Positions 10,166-22,321 of a DNA stretch of 64,000 nucleotides are shown in pieces. Source of the DNA: Galbula dea (taxonomy: Eukaryota > Chordata > Aves > Piciformes > Galbulidae); the NCBI GenBank assembly GCA_013399015.1, contig VWZX01006714.1, forward strand, positions 248,001-312,000, given 5' to 3'. Each line of letters begins with the position of its first letter. The first letter of the stretch is position 1. The translations under genes were made by a program, and so were the position numbers. Under the pieces are notes generated by a model that was given only the letters and a program-made list of their open reading frames with translations, did no database searches and was not told the origin of the DNA.

Positions 10166-12597
10166 GATCTCTCTTCCCAGGTTTCCATTACCCTAATTAG
10201 GGAGTTAAAATGATTTTCAGTATTTTTAAAGCAAATGATGAACTCCTGAGCTGCTTTTGCTGCTGCCACATTGCTAAGTGTCTAAAGAGGCCTATTTCCT
10301 ATTGAAATGTTCTTGCTGTGTCAGTGCTCAGATGGTCAATGGGCAGCAGTTCACTAGAGCCATTCCTGGTGATGCACTCAGAGTCAGTCACCAGTATGTT
10401 GAAGCCTAATAAAAGAAGTCATCAGCATTTTGGAACAGAAATAAATACCTGGCAAGGACACCACCTCACTTAGGACTGCTGCAAAGCAAGAGCCTGGTGT
10501 GCTCCATGATTTTGGGCTGTTCCAAAAGGCTAACAGGAGCCCAACCTGGCTCTTAACCTGTATGAAAGGGTAGGTTTGCTGTCAGCTGGAGTAGGCTTTC
10601 CTCTATCCCTTCCTTTTGGGACTATGATGAAGCAAATGAAATCCAGGGGAGAGGAAAAAAACCCAACCTAAACAAAGCAGACCCCAAAAGAAATCGAAAA
10701 TATCATAATGGAGCATAAAGTGTTGGAATAAATATTATTAGAGCTTCTTCAGCAGCAATAAAATGATTAATCTGCAATTGCAGGGAAGGAAAAAACCAAC
10801 CAACAATGTGTTTATGCTAAAAACTGCTGCCAAGAATTGCTTTTCAACTAACACATTCTGTTTTATTGCCTTTTGCCTTTTCACCCTCCCCTCCTCCCCC
10901 CATCCCTCCCAGCTCTCTGGATTGCTGCTCCTGAAGGTCTGATCTATTGGGAGGATATCCCTCAGACATCTCCCACACATCTCCCCAGGGCTCTGTGGCT
11001 CAGGGTTTGCCTTTTTTTTCCTATTTTCTATTTTATTTTCTATTTATTTTTCCCCCCACCATGAAAAACAAGCCCTGCTTTGCCTGCTCTGAGAGGGTTA
11101 TGCATCCCAGGCTGGCACAACATCTGATGTATGGCCACATTTGGAGCCCCAGACTACACCAGCCTTCAGAACATTCTTCTTTACAAAGTGCTCACTGTTA
11201 AATATTTATGAGATGATGCAAGAACAACCACTGCCATGCTCCAGGAGCACAGGAGCAGCTCTCCTCCCTGCAGTCTGGCTGAAGGAAGGCAGGTGGGCAT
11301 CATCCCCTCTATGATTCCTCTCCAGCTCTGGCCTTGCCATGCCTTGACTACTGGCTGGTAGTGTTTTCAGTGGCTGAATATTGGGCATTGCAGATTTACC
11401 CAGGGCAAGAGGCTGTGTGTGGAGTCAGAGAGCTCTGCTTGTCAACTCCTCTTTAACTGCTCCAGCCTGGCTTCAGGCCAGGGGATGTGATTTTTGGTGA
11501 TGTACAGAGGATAGAGGCTGGTGGAGAGGGCTTGGCTCTGGAGTGGGAAGAGTAAGGGTGAAGCAGCTCCTGTTCTGAGCTGCTTTTGGCTTCTTCTGTC
11601 CTGGTTTTTTCTTCATCTGTTCTCACTTCAGGGTCAAACTCATCCTCTTACCTTAGCCCCTGCCACCCTCTGGGAGGTCTCCAAGGCTTTTCACACCTCC
11701 AGTTTGGCTCTGGTGCCACCATAAGTCTTTTCAGATCTCTCAGTGCCAGTCAGATGCTGCTGAAAGAGTGGCTGGAGGGGACAGGAGTGGCTTTTTCCCA
11801 CCCATGAGGAGGATAAAAGCAGGACTGCCTCTGGCTAACGATGCCTTGCCTTTAGTTTGGGAGAGTTTATCCTGCCAGTCACAGACCCTGGCTCTGTTCT
11901 CCACGGTGGTAATGTCTCCCTGCTGGCAATCCTAGGGCTGCTTGCCCCTGGTGTTGTTAAAGCACACACTCTGTCCCAGGGGGACTGCTGCAAACTCAAC
12001 ATTTCCACCTCTTGTCAACTCACTTGATGTTATCTGAGGGATAATGATCTACAAATGGCTCTAGTCATCTCCAAAAGCAGGCTCTCCTGCAAGCCAAGGG
12101 ATTGCTTTAATCAGCACAACTAGCTCTTATTAGCATTTCCACCCATAGGATTGGGGTTTTTTATTTCCCAGAGGAGGTGGCTTCACCCCTGTGGCCTTGT
12201 GAAGAGGGAAGGGAGGTTGCAGTTTGCTGTCCAGAATGCTGCCAGAGCACCAGGCTGCCTCAAGGCATGTTGGCACTTCTGCTGAGGTGCCAGCCAAGCT
12301 CCCCAAACCCTTCAGGGGCCTGTGAAAATGCACAGAGCAGCTTTAACTCCTTCAGACATTGCCTGGTTCATGTTTAACCTGGGTGAGGGAGTTGTGGGTG
12401 GGTGCCAGGCTCAGTCTCCAGTTGGTGCTGATTGATCTCTATGTTATTATCTGAAGGCTGAGGGAATGGTGAACAGGTTTGTAGCCTCCAGTTCAGCAGA
12501 AAATGGGAACACTGTGTGACTGAAATGCTCTTTACTCCAGCTAGTGATAGGGAAGGAGCCTAAACCTGGGCATGGTAGCAGAGCAGTGGTTCTGAAA
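10166..12597. other. Unique flank with an AT-rich part
   Basis: Bases 10180-10480 and 10690-10880 are AT-rich with features of possible constrained sequence (GATTAATCTGCAATTGC near 10765). A T-rich stretch with TATTTT units lies at 11009-11058. No exon recognised. Confidence 0.55.
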
Positions 12598-12916
12598 CCT
12601 GAAAGCAGCTTGGAGTGAGGTCAGGCTTGGTCTCTTCTCCCAGGGAACTAGTGATGGGACAAGAGGAAATGGCTTCAAGCTGTGCCAGGGGAGGTTCAGA
12701 TTAGATATTAGGGAGAATTTCTTCCCCCAGAGGGTTGTCAGGCATTGTCCCAGGCTGCCCAGGGAGGTGGTGGAGTCACCATCCCTGGAAGTGTTCAGAA
12801 ACCATGTGGATGTGGTGCCTGGGGCCATGGTTCTGTGGTGAGCATGGCAGTGTTGGGTGGGTGGTTGGACAGGATGATCTCAGAGGGCTTTTCCAACCAG
12901 GTTCTATGATTCTGTA
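12598..12916 (+). mobile_element. CR1 LINE 3' end, type B
   Basis: It runs from CCTGAAAGCAGCTTGG through GGTCTCTTCTCCCAGGGAAC and GTGGTGCCTGGGGCCATGG to GTTCTATGATTCTGT. It is a good uninterrupted reference for the nested element at 1364-2046. Confidence 0.93.
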
Positions 12917-14355
12917 AAGCCTCCTGCAAGCCAAGGTGGCTTTAATAAAGAAATGAGATTACAGAAGGAGGCTTTTAGGGTAGACAAACTGGGGTGATTT
13001 TCTAGCTTGCTACTTCTTTATTCAGGCAATGGGCTGGGTTGTGACAATGTGGAGGAATGCTGGATGCAAGATTTTGCTGCCACCCCATTATCTCTCCCTG
13101 GTGGCCAGCAGAAGTGGTCCCTTAGGACTGCCAATGCTCAGAGGAGACACACAAATACAGGCAGAGCTGTGCAGCCCCAGCTCCTGGGCTGTTTAATGGG
13201 AAATTGTGGCTTTAATCTTCCAGGAGGAAGCTTTTAACCCTTGTCAGAGAGAAGAAGGTGACTGCTGTCAAAGGGCAAGAGAAAAAGGACTATGCATTTA
13301 TGTACTCTCATGATTTTTATGATTACCTGAGGACATCTGGGGCATGGAAGTCCTAGTGCATCTCCATTTCTGTCCCTGGATCTGTATGGATAGTGCATAC
13401 ATGGTGTGTGTGATGTGTTGGCAACTGAGTGCCTCAGGCTCGACTCCTCTAGAAGCCTCTTTTGCCTCCCAACATCTCTATTCCTGTGCCAGGGACACAG
13501 TGAGTGACATCCAGGGGACATCTGGGTGGGTGAAGAGGAGAAAAGGGATGAAGGACCAAGCAGTATGCTGGTGTTGGAAATGTCATCTGGCTTGACAGTG
13601 ACTGCTGGAAGGCTTGAAGCTATGGCAGCCATTAGGCTGTGCTGCTGGTGGGGGAGCCCCCAGGATGTGCATGTTGAGCTGGAAATGGGACACATAATAT
13701 TAGTAATAATTTCACAGGCAGCTCTGCTCTTTGCTGAAGTGAGAGGAGACACTTGTGCTGTTCTGCCTGCCTCTCTTTATGGTATAATCTCCCATTGAGA
13801 TTCAAGGCACAGCTTTGCTAATTAAAATGATGAATGCTGGAGGAAGGCTTTGGGTTTGGGTTTGGATTTGGATTTCTTTCTTTCTTTCCCCCCCTTTTTC
13901 TTCCCCTCCCTCCTTTTTTTTCTGGTAGGTCTAGCTGGTATCTGCATGCACAGAGACTGCTTCAGGCAGAGGATATGTGCTGGCTGGCTGAGTACCCAGG
14001 CTAGATAGAAATGCTCCTGTAACCATGCACAAACACTGCCAGGGAGATACCTGAGCCCCCCAGAGAGCTCCTGTGAGCCTTGGGTTTGTGCATGGAGACA
14101 TCACAGCACCTTCCACTGCACCTCTAGGCAAAGCTACAGCTGCTGTCCTGCAGCAACCATCTCACCTGCTGAGATTTGGGATGAGCTGACTCTTTGGCTT
14201 GTGCACCCTTCCCATGGTGAGCTGCAGCTCTCCTGGGGACACTGACCTCTGGATGTGGCAGGGTTTGGAGCCACTGCTGAGCAGGGACAGCTGTAGGGCT
14301 GCTGGCATAATACCCTGGAGCCCCTAGGAACATGGAGATACCTCCCCACAGCTGC
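12917..14355. other. Unique sequence
   Basis: It contains the TTTGGG/polypyrimidine repeat at 13849-13922. The open frames near 13234-13798 overlap on opposite strands and show no family resemblance. Confidence 0.55.
13849..13922 (+). repeat. TTTGGG/TTTGGA repeat joined to a polypyrimidine tract
   Basis: Two TTTGGG and two TTTGGA units (13849-13873) run into about 50 bases of almost pure T and C, including TTTC repeats and runs of C7 and T8. Confidence 0.85.
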
Positions 14356-14450
14356 CATAGAACCATTAAGGTTGGAAGAGACCTCTAAGATCATCAGGTC
14401 CAACCATCAAGCTATCACCACCATGCCACTAACCCATGTCCAAAACTCCC
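14356..14450 (-). mobile_element. Short CR1 3' end, reversed
   Basis: CATAGAACCATTAAGGTTGG, then AGACCTCTAAGATCATCAGG and CCATGCCACTAACCCATG, is an inverted CR1 tail of about 95 bases. Confidence 0.85.
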
Positions 14451-14760
14451 TGAGTATTGTAGAGCTGCTGGGCTGCTTCCTGCTGGCAGCCACATGTTGA
14501 TGACATGATATTTGTCTTTATTTTGTTCACAAATGAAGCTAGAGCTGTAACTTGCCTCATTCCAGCCCCTGGGACAGAGAGGAAGGAGCATGGGCAGCAG
14601 TTGCTTTTGTATCACTTACCTTCCCAAAGTGCTACCAGGGGCTTTGGTTTTAGTTGCCCACCAACACTTCTCTACTTTAAATGTCTTGAGCTTTAATTAC
14701 TAAAAATACAGGTTAAATTAAGAGATCTGATGGGCTCTCTTATCCTGCAATTAAAGCCTT

Positions 14761-14775
14761 ATTATTATTATTATT
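14761..14775 (+). repeat. Short (ATT)n microsatellite
   Basis: About five ATT units lie in AT-rich unique sequence. Confidence 0.8.
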
Positions 14776-15161
14776 GTTGGAGGAGAGCCTTGAGAACAGC
14801 CCTGGAGACACTTGAGAACAGTGCTCCCATGGAGTGGGAAGGGCCAGGAGCAGAGGTGTGCTCTGGTGGCTTGGGAGCAAAGGGAAGGAAGGAGCAGGAA
14901 CACACCAGGATGGTTGATGTGGGGGATTGCAATGTCTGTGTCATGTGCTGTCACCAAAGCAGAGCCTTAGAGAGGAGCTCTCTGTAAGGTGCTTGCATAA
15001 CTGGTGTGCTAACATTAGCTCCTGCAAGGGGCAGGAGGCTCTGGGGGGGGGGGAAGAGGCTAATCTGCAGAAAGCAGGATTATTTTTCTTGGTTTATTTT
15101 TTTTCTTGTTACATCCTCATTGCCCTCCCTGTGAACCAGAGGATTCAGAGGAGGTGATGGT

Positions 15162-15695
15162 CCTTTCTGCTCTGCTTTGGGGAGACCTCACCTGAAGGAC
15201 TGCATCCAGCTCGGGAGTCCTCAGCATAAGAAGGATGTGAACCTGTTGGAGTGGGTCCAGAGGAGGCCACAAGAATGATCAGAGGGTTGGAACACCTCTG
15301 CTGTGAGGAAAGGCTGAGAGTTGGGGTTGTTCAGCCTGGAGAAGAGAAGGTTCCAGGGAGACAGCCTCTCAGTACTTAAAGGAAGTCTGTAGGAAAGATG
15401 GGGACAGACTTTTTAGCAAGGCCTTATGACAGGACAAGGGGTGGTGGCTTTAAACTAAAGGAGGGAGGTTTAGGCTGGGTGTAAGGTGGAAATTTTTCAC
15501 ACTGAGGGTGGTGAAACTCTGGCCCAGGCTGCCCAGAGAGGTGGCAGAGGTCCCATCCCTGGAACCATTCCAGGTCAGGTTGTCTGGGGCTCTGAGCAAC
15601 CTGATCTAGTTACAGGTGTCCCTGCTGACTGCAGGGGGTTGGACTAGATGATCTCTAATGGTCTCTTCCAGCCCTAATCTGTCTATGATTGTATG
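15162..15695 (+). mobile_element. CR1 LINE 3' part, older type
   Basis: It runs from CTTTCTGCTCTGCTTTGGGG through AGGAAAGGCTGAGAGTTGG and GTTGGACTAGATGATCTC to GTCTATGATTGTATG. Its many changes from the other copies suggest an older insertion. Confidence 0.9.
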
Positions 15696-16619
15696 GTGGA
15701 GGTGGACATACCCTCTGAGGGTCACACATGCAAAGGGTGGCAGGAGGCTGCTGCATCCCTCTGGAGCTGTATGGGTTTGTGCTGGTCAGGCTGTGAGGCT
15801 TGCTGAGACAGCCCTGTTGTTGTGTGCTCAGGCAGGGAGCTGCCAGGGGCATTCCCTGTTGTTTCTCCTCTTGACAAGGTGATTCTTGTCTGAGCATTGG
15901 CTGGCAGCTGGAGCATGCCCTGTCCCACATCAGAGGCATCCCAGGGCTGTGTCACTCTCCTTTCCAACCCACAGGGATGGACAGAGCTACCTCTGGCTCC
16001 CTGGCTGGCTTTGGCCACCCTGGGAGAGGTTTTCATTCAGCTCCTCGTTTCCCCAGGACAGTGAGGGCTGGGGGTGTTTGCTGGTTTAAAAGTAAAGAGC
16101 AAAGAAACCTCCATAGCTCAGCCAGAGGAAAAAGGTCCCAGATGAGTTGCTGAGTGCCTGCTTACCAGCATGTCCTCTGAGTGTGCAAGAGCAGGTGGCA
16201 GCCTCGGGAAAGGGGTGACATGCCTTGCCCCAGGGTCCCAGCCCAGGAGTGGAGGAAGGTATTGCCCTGCTGAAGCTGTTTTTTCACCTCTGGAGCTCCT
16301 CCCTTGTATCTTTTGAGTCCTACCCAAGCAGGTAGCAACCTCACATGTGCTTTTCTGCTTGGCTCTCTGAATTCTGCAAACCCCTGGACATGGTGACACT
16401 CAGGTTCTCTGTGAGCTGTCACCTAAGACTCTCCTTGGGCCACAGCTCAGGGTGGTGAGATCTCATCCTTACACCCGTGGCAACGTGCAGGCAGACACTT
16501 TCCAGCTTAGACCTAATCTCCCTCAGTCTTTGACTGGTGATTTTGCAGCTAGCTCCTCTACCTCCCATCCAAACAGCTGTGCTCAGGGGGGCACGGCAAG
16601 GCAGGAAATCTTCAGGCAG

Positions 16620-16915
16620 ATGCTCTAGCTCGAACTGCTCTTTAATTTGGATGATTTAAATGGAAATGCTGAGAGCTTACCGCGGGACGAGTCCAGCAGC
16701 TCCGCAGCAGTTGTGTTGTGTGCTTTACGAGCTGAGCTTTTGCAGGACTGGATTAGTTTGTTTTCGTTTCTCCTCTTGCCTGCTGATCATCCAACTGTCT
16801 CAGTGTTTGGGTGAGATGCAAAGATGCTTAGAAATACCAATAATAATTAAAAATAACAGGCAGTGGAACCAAAAGTGCAGCCAGCACTTTGGCTAGCGGC
16901 CATTGGAAATGGCTC
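16620..16915. promoter_or_regulatory. Candidate conserved non-coding element
   Basis: It combines CpG-bearing parts (ACCGCGGGACGAG near 16679, TTTACGAGCTGAG near 16724) with an AATAATTAAAAATAAC stretch in an otherwise CpG-poor, CR1-free interval. Retained CpGs suggest constraint or low germline methylation. No coding potential is apparent. Confidence 0.3.
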
Positions 16916-17969
16916 AGTCCTGAAGCACAGGGAGAGGACCAGCAGGGAAATTTCACCTCCTGGAGGCTCTGGATGGTGGTGGTGGGGTCCCAGTGGGTAG
17001 CAGTCCTCAATCTCTTCTCTAACTTTCCCTGGAGCATGTGTTTGAAGATGTGCAAGATGTATTTTCCATTGCCATCGAGTCTCTCGATTCCAGCATCCCA
17101 CCCTCCAGAGCCATCTGGCTTTCTGCCCACAAGATTATGTTCTATAAACCACCCTTAAATGCAGTGTCTGGGAAAGTGCCTTTATGTTTTAATTTCCAAA
17201 TAGGCAGGCAAAATTGAGTGTTCTGATTGGCATCTGCAATCAGAGCCCCATTCAGCAAGAGCTGTGAAGGGAGCTGATTGCAACGAGTGCTGCTTTGACC
17301 TTCTGGGGCCTCCGTGGCTGCTTCTGCTTCATTAAGAGGATAAATATTTTTCCAGAAACAACATTTCTGAGCTGCCAGAAGTCATGGCTGGGGCTGGGGA
17401 CTGTTCTGTGGCACGGGCAGTGCTGAGGCAGCTCTCTCACATCCTCTACAGCTTAAGATTTGGAGGATAAATAGGTATTTTTAGTAGGCTGGGGAGGCTG
17501 CCTGGGACGTGGCAGGGGACACCTGGGCTCTGTTCTCGCAGTGCCACCGAGTGGCACAGTGTGATCCCATCCTCCCTCCTTCCAGGCTTGCCTTTTCTTG
17601 GCAGCTTTCCTCCCTCCTTTTCCATGGAGTGATGCAGAGCAAGGACCCTATTTAGGGCTGTTTGGTCTAATGGAGCCTTGATGCTGTCCCAGTGCCTTGG
17701 GGTAATGCCCCAGCACCTATAGTGGGAATGGTGATAATGGAACAGTGAAGAGCAACTGGAGATCTGTGCCCCAGGATCACCCAGGGGCACAGGCATGGCT
17801 GAGAACCCTCAGTCCTGTGCTGTGACCGTGCTGCAGTGCCCACAAGTTGGTACTGAGACAAAAACCCACAGAGTGCCAGAGCTGGGGACTTGGCTAAGAG
17901 CATCTGCAGCATCAGCTGAGCCCCTCCAGTGAGTTACAGCCTGGTTTCTGCTCCAGGGGCCTCTTAGCA

Positions 17970-18220
17970 TCCTGCAGCCGGTAATAGATGTTTTTAATTC
18001 TCAGGGAATTATTGAACAAACATCAGGGAAATATGTTTTACAGTCCAGAGCTGGCTCTGAGCATCGTTAACATTGTTATTGGAGACGAGGAGGATGATTT
18101 AAGCAGGGACCTCTGACAAAGACACACACCTGTCCATGAATAAAAGGCTGCAATTCAGTACCCATGCTGGTAATTAAGAAGAAGATGAGGGTCAAGTGTA
18201 GCTGCCCGTTTCAAAGGTCT
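17970..18220. promoter_or_regulatory. Candidate conserved non-coding element
   Basis: Unique AT-rich sequence contains GGAATTATTGAACAAACATC, ATCGTTAACATTGTTATTGG and GGTAATTAAGAAG. The SOX-like ATTGTT and homeodomain-like TAATTA cores are closely spaced. This is an inference from composition only. Confidence 0.3.
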
Positions 18221-21200
18221 CCTGAGCCCAGCAGGCAAGGTGACAGTGCTGCTGCCTCCTTCACCCCTCCTTGGCATGCTGAGCAGGCATTGGCTGCAGG
18301 AGGGGGGCTGGTAAGGGGCACGGGAGTGTCAGGCACCTCATGTCAGCTGTGGTTCGGTGCCATGTAAGCTCAGCACAGAGCCAAGCAGTGTGGTGGTGGA
18401 AATGAGCAGATGCTGCCAGCTCAAAGAGCAGGAGAGCATCCATCTCCTATCAGAGCAGAGCAAACTGCCCTTCCAGCCTACTGCTGACAGCCATCGGCAT
18501 CTGTGGCCCTGGCTGGAGCAGGGAAAGGCTGCAGCATCCCTTCATTGCCCATCGGTGCCCTGGGGGTGACAGCCTCCCCCTGTCCTCCTAGCCTGGCCTG
18601 ATGTTGAGATTTTGGGGGTTTAGCAGTTTGGTTTGCATTGAGCAAAAGACATCCCACTGCTTTGCAGCAGGGAGCTCCTCAGCTCGTTCCTGAATTGCCA
18701 GAGGTGGCTCAAAGCCTCTCACCAGTGCTGCTTCAAGTGGATTTAGCCTTGCTTAGGTGAGGGTTAAGTGCAGCCAGCCCCAGCTCATCTCTCTGCAGAA
18801 AGCCTAAACCTGAGGGGTTGCATCCACCTTGGCAATGCAGCATTGTGTGCAAGTGTTCAGGCTTAGAGTGTACCCTGGTCAATAAGATGATGCTGTTTGC
18901 TTTAAAGGTGGCATTGCACGGTTGCATGTCACTGCTTCTTGCTCTGGAGCTGGTCAGGGTTTTGCTAGGCATGACTGTGATGAGATGAGCACATCTCTTA
19001 AGTGATAGATCCTGTCTGGCCATGGCTGTTGTTGCAGATGCAGCAGCACCAGGAATGTTGTACTGCTATCAGTTTGGTGTGTTTGGTGTAGACTGCCATA
19101 GCCCACGTGCCAGGACACTCCAACAGCCAAGTGATGCCAGAGCAACAGCCCTGTGAGCTGAGTTTAGAGGGAAAGGCTAAACAAGGAATTGCATCTCCAC
19201 TCCATTGTGAGGTAGGGAAGTAAAAGGAGAAGTGGTGTGAGAAACCCAGAGCAGTGGCTGAGAAAAGACTCAGTTTCCACTCCCTCTGTGTCCTCTCTTG
19301 CTCTGCTGAGCTTCCTCCTGTTGTCTCAGAGTTTGCAGAGACTGAGATGAGCTGCTTGAACCCACCTCCCTTGGTCACAGCAGGCAGACACCAAGGTATG
19401 GTATGTCCTGCCCTGCTTGGTTCTGCTCATCTCTAACATCTTTGCTAGTGACTGAAAAGGCTGATTAAAAACCCAGTGCTAGGAACATGATAATCCTAGG
19501 AGGGCCTCAGAAGCTGCAATCTTGTCTTTTGGCTGTCAGTGAGCTCTGGAAATGCTGGTGAACAGGGACTGTGCTTCATTTGGATGCTGGGATGAGCCTA
19601 GGGGAGGTTGGGGAGAAGCAGAGCTTGTTTGCATGCGTGTTGAAGCTCACAGGCGTAGTCATACACATGTTGGCACACAGTCTGGTTCACTTCACTTGCA
19701 TCCTGCCTAGGCAGCCATGCAAGGAAATTACTTCTGCATCAGTTCTGTTCCTCTGGTTCAATAAAGGACCAGCAGCTGGTGAGCTCCTACCACTCCTTGT
19801 CTGCCTCCCCTCAGACCAAACATCTCTTCTCCAGTGTAACTTATCTCTTCTCCACCCACACGTCTCAAATCATTTTCTGTGTCCTACTCTACAGCTTTCC
19901 TACAGAGAAGGGGATGATGCAAATGCTGTACCCAGGGTGGTGAGATGCTGGGTTTTGATTAGAAGGGCTCTGTCCTGCTGCCTACAACATCTATGTTTCC
20001 TTCTTGTGCAAGCTGCTCAAGTTTCTCTTTTGCACCCAGCATCATAGTTGGAAGGTCTCTGGGAAGCTCTTTGCAGGTGGATTTCTGGCTCCTGTGGAGT
20101 TCTGCATGAGCCTGTGATACTTTGGAGTCTTTCCAACCAAACTGTGCCCCAAAGGTAGTGGGTTTGGTGTAGGCAGCTAGGTAAGGAGGGGAGAAACCAC
20201 CCAGAGAAAGGCACTGAGGGAGGAGAGGCTGTGATGTGAGCTCATCCTTTCCTAGAGTCTTGGAGGATCCCCAGATGAGTGTATTGTTCTGAATTCCCTG
20301 ATGGTGAGGAAGAACTTTGATCAGAGCTTGCACCTCATTAGACATCAGAGAATTGAGCCGTGAGACACCGATCCATAGGCAGCCAGGCTTCATTAGTTCT
20401 GCTGCTCATGGGACTGCCTGTTTAAGGAACACATAAATGCTACCAAATTGACTTTTGTTTTTAATTATTTTTATGAGGACTTGGCCTCCCCCATGGTTTT
20501 TTGTTGTTGTTGTTGCTTTATTTTTTGCTCAGAGGCCTCCAGTGCTCTCTTTGCAACAGGCTTTGGGTGGCCAGAATCAGGATGTTTTGGGTTTTCTTTT
20601 TCATTAAAGCAAGCCAAAAGTTTTCTTTTGCTTGAATATTCATGTCTACATCCATCTGCTGTGCCCAAGGGATTGTATTTTGGATCATGGGCCCCATGGG
20701 TCAGGTTCCCCATCTCTTACCACGTGTCCGTGTTTCTCCTGCTGCTGCATTGCAGGAACTGAATCCCAACCTATGCTGAGCTGATGTTTCAATGCAGCCC
20801 CAAAAGCCCAGGTTGAACACTGCAGTTCAAGAACACCAGGCAGCAGCAATGTCAAAAAGAAACATTCTGACATTTCCCAACCAAACCTTTCCTGAACTCT
20901 CTGAAATCAAATAGATGGGAGAGGCAGAAGGATTTGTCAGCCATGGTTTGGGGGCAAGCAAGCAGGTTTCTGAGCAGCAGAAGTCCTCATGGGATGGAAA
21001 TTTGGGCTGGCTTTAGCCATTAAGGCAGAATCTAGCTGCAGTTTGGGACAGGGGTTGGAAAGCTTTGTGTGAGCTGAGCTGTTGGGTTTCCATGCTTAGC
21101 TTTGCCTCTTCCCTTGGCTTTGGAGGAGCCTCTGCCTGAGCATTCCACCCTGCAGAGTGAGGCAGAGGGCAGCCCTCGAGCGTGGCAGGCACGGCAGCAC

Positions 21201-21705
21201 GTCCATAAGCACAAGCCCTATAAAACTCCTTGGCTGGAAGATGTGGAGGAAGATAAATGGGTCTCTGAAAAGCTTGATTTGCACCATTCTCCTTCTCAGC
21301 TGTGCTCTGAGAAGAGACAGGGCAAAACACAGAAGCCCCACGTGCTACAGACAGACCCCACAGCTGAGGGGAAGGAATTACTCACTCATGGACTGTGCTC
21401 CAGTCGAGATCACAGCTCAGTGAGAAAATAGAAGCAGACAAGGTAGTCCTGTTATTGCCTCCAACCTGCTTGATACAGAAATGGAGAAGAAAAGGGAAGA
21501 GCAGAGCAGATGAGAGAGACATTTGCCTCCTTGTGTGCAGGCTGACAAGACCTGGGGATGGACGAATTCATCGCAGGTTCTCTGTAGAGTGGAGGCAGGG
21601 AATAGGAAGCCATCCAAGCTGATTAGTGAGAGGCTTCTCAAAGAGACAGGCTGGCTGGATTTAATTCCCTAGTCAGCATTCCCAGTACATTGATCTCCTC
21701 CTAAG

Positions 21706-21858
21706 TAGGAGGGAGGGGGAGTGGAGAGAGGGATAGTGAGGAGGGGGGAAAGGAGAGAAAAATAGGTTAGGAGGTGGTGAGGGAAGAAAGGCAGAGGGAG
21801 AAAAATGAGGAGTGGAAGAAGAGAGGAGGGAAATGGAGAGGAAAGTAGCAGAGATGAA
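21706..21858 (+). repeat. Polypurine tract
   Basis: About 150 bases are almost entirely A and G with few pyrimidines. The tract borders the 17-bp minisatellite directly and is the kind of sequence that can form triplex DNA. Confidence 0.8.
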
Positions 21859-22321
21859 GCAGTGGCAGGGATGCAGCAGAAGCAAGGATGCAGAGGTGGC
21901 AAGGATGCAGGGATACAGAAGTGGCAGGGAGGCAGTGGCGGTTGGGATGCAGAGGTGGCAGAGATGCAGGGATGCAGTGGTGGCAAGAATGCAGAGGTGG
22001 CAGGAATGTAATGGTGGCAGGGATGCAGTGGTGTCAGGGATGCAGTGGTGGCAGGAATGCAGGGGTGATGGTGCAGAGGTGGCGGGGATTCAGGGATGCA
22101 GTGGTGGCAAGAGTGCAGAGGTGGCAGGAATGCAATGGTGGCAGGGATGCAGTGGTGGCAGGGATGCAGTGGTGATGAGTGCAGAGGTGGCAAGAATGCA
22201 ATGGTGGCAGGGATGCAGAGGTGGCAACAATGCAGAGGTGGCAGGGATACAGGGTTGCAGTGGTGACAAAGGTACAGGGATGCAGCAGTGGCAGGGATGC
22301 AGCAGTGGCAGAGATGCAGAA
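21859..22321 (+). repeat. 17-bp minisatellite with higher-order structure
   Basis: Roughly 27 units of a 17-base motif close to GATGCAGTGGTGGCAGG vary at a few sites (GAGG/GTGG, GGGATG/GGAATG). A larger pattern restarts near 21949, 22073 and 22181, that is every 108-124 bases. Because 17 is not a multiple of three, each frame cycles through the same reading frames, which gives open frames on both strands with Met-Gln-Trp-rich peptides. These are not genes. Confidence 0.93.

Larger units (their letters stand above)
15696..21705. other. CR1-free unique block
   Basis: Six kilobases hold no CR1 copy, and CpG dinucleotides are more frequent around 16.4-18.6 kb than in neighbouring sequence. (TTG)n lies near 20500-20516. 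No exon with a family match was found. Confidence 0.55.
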
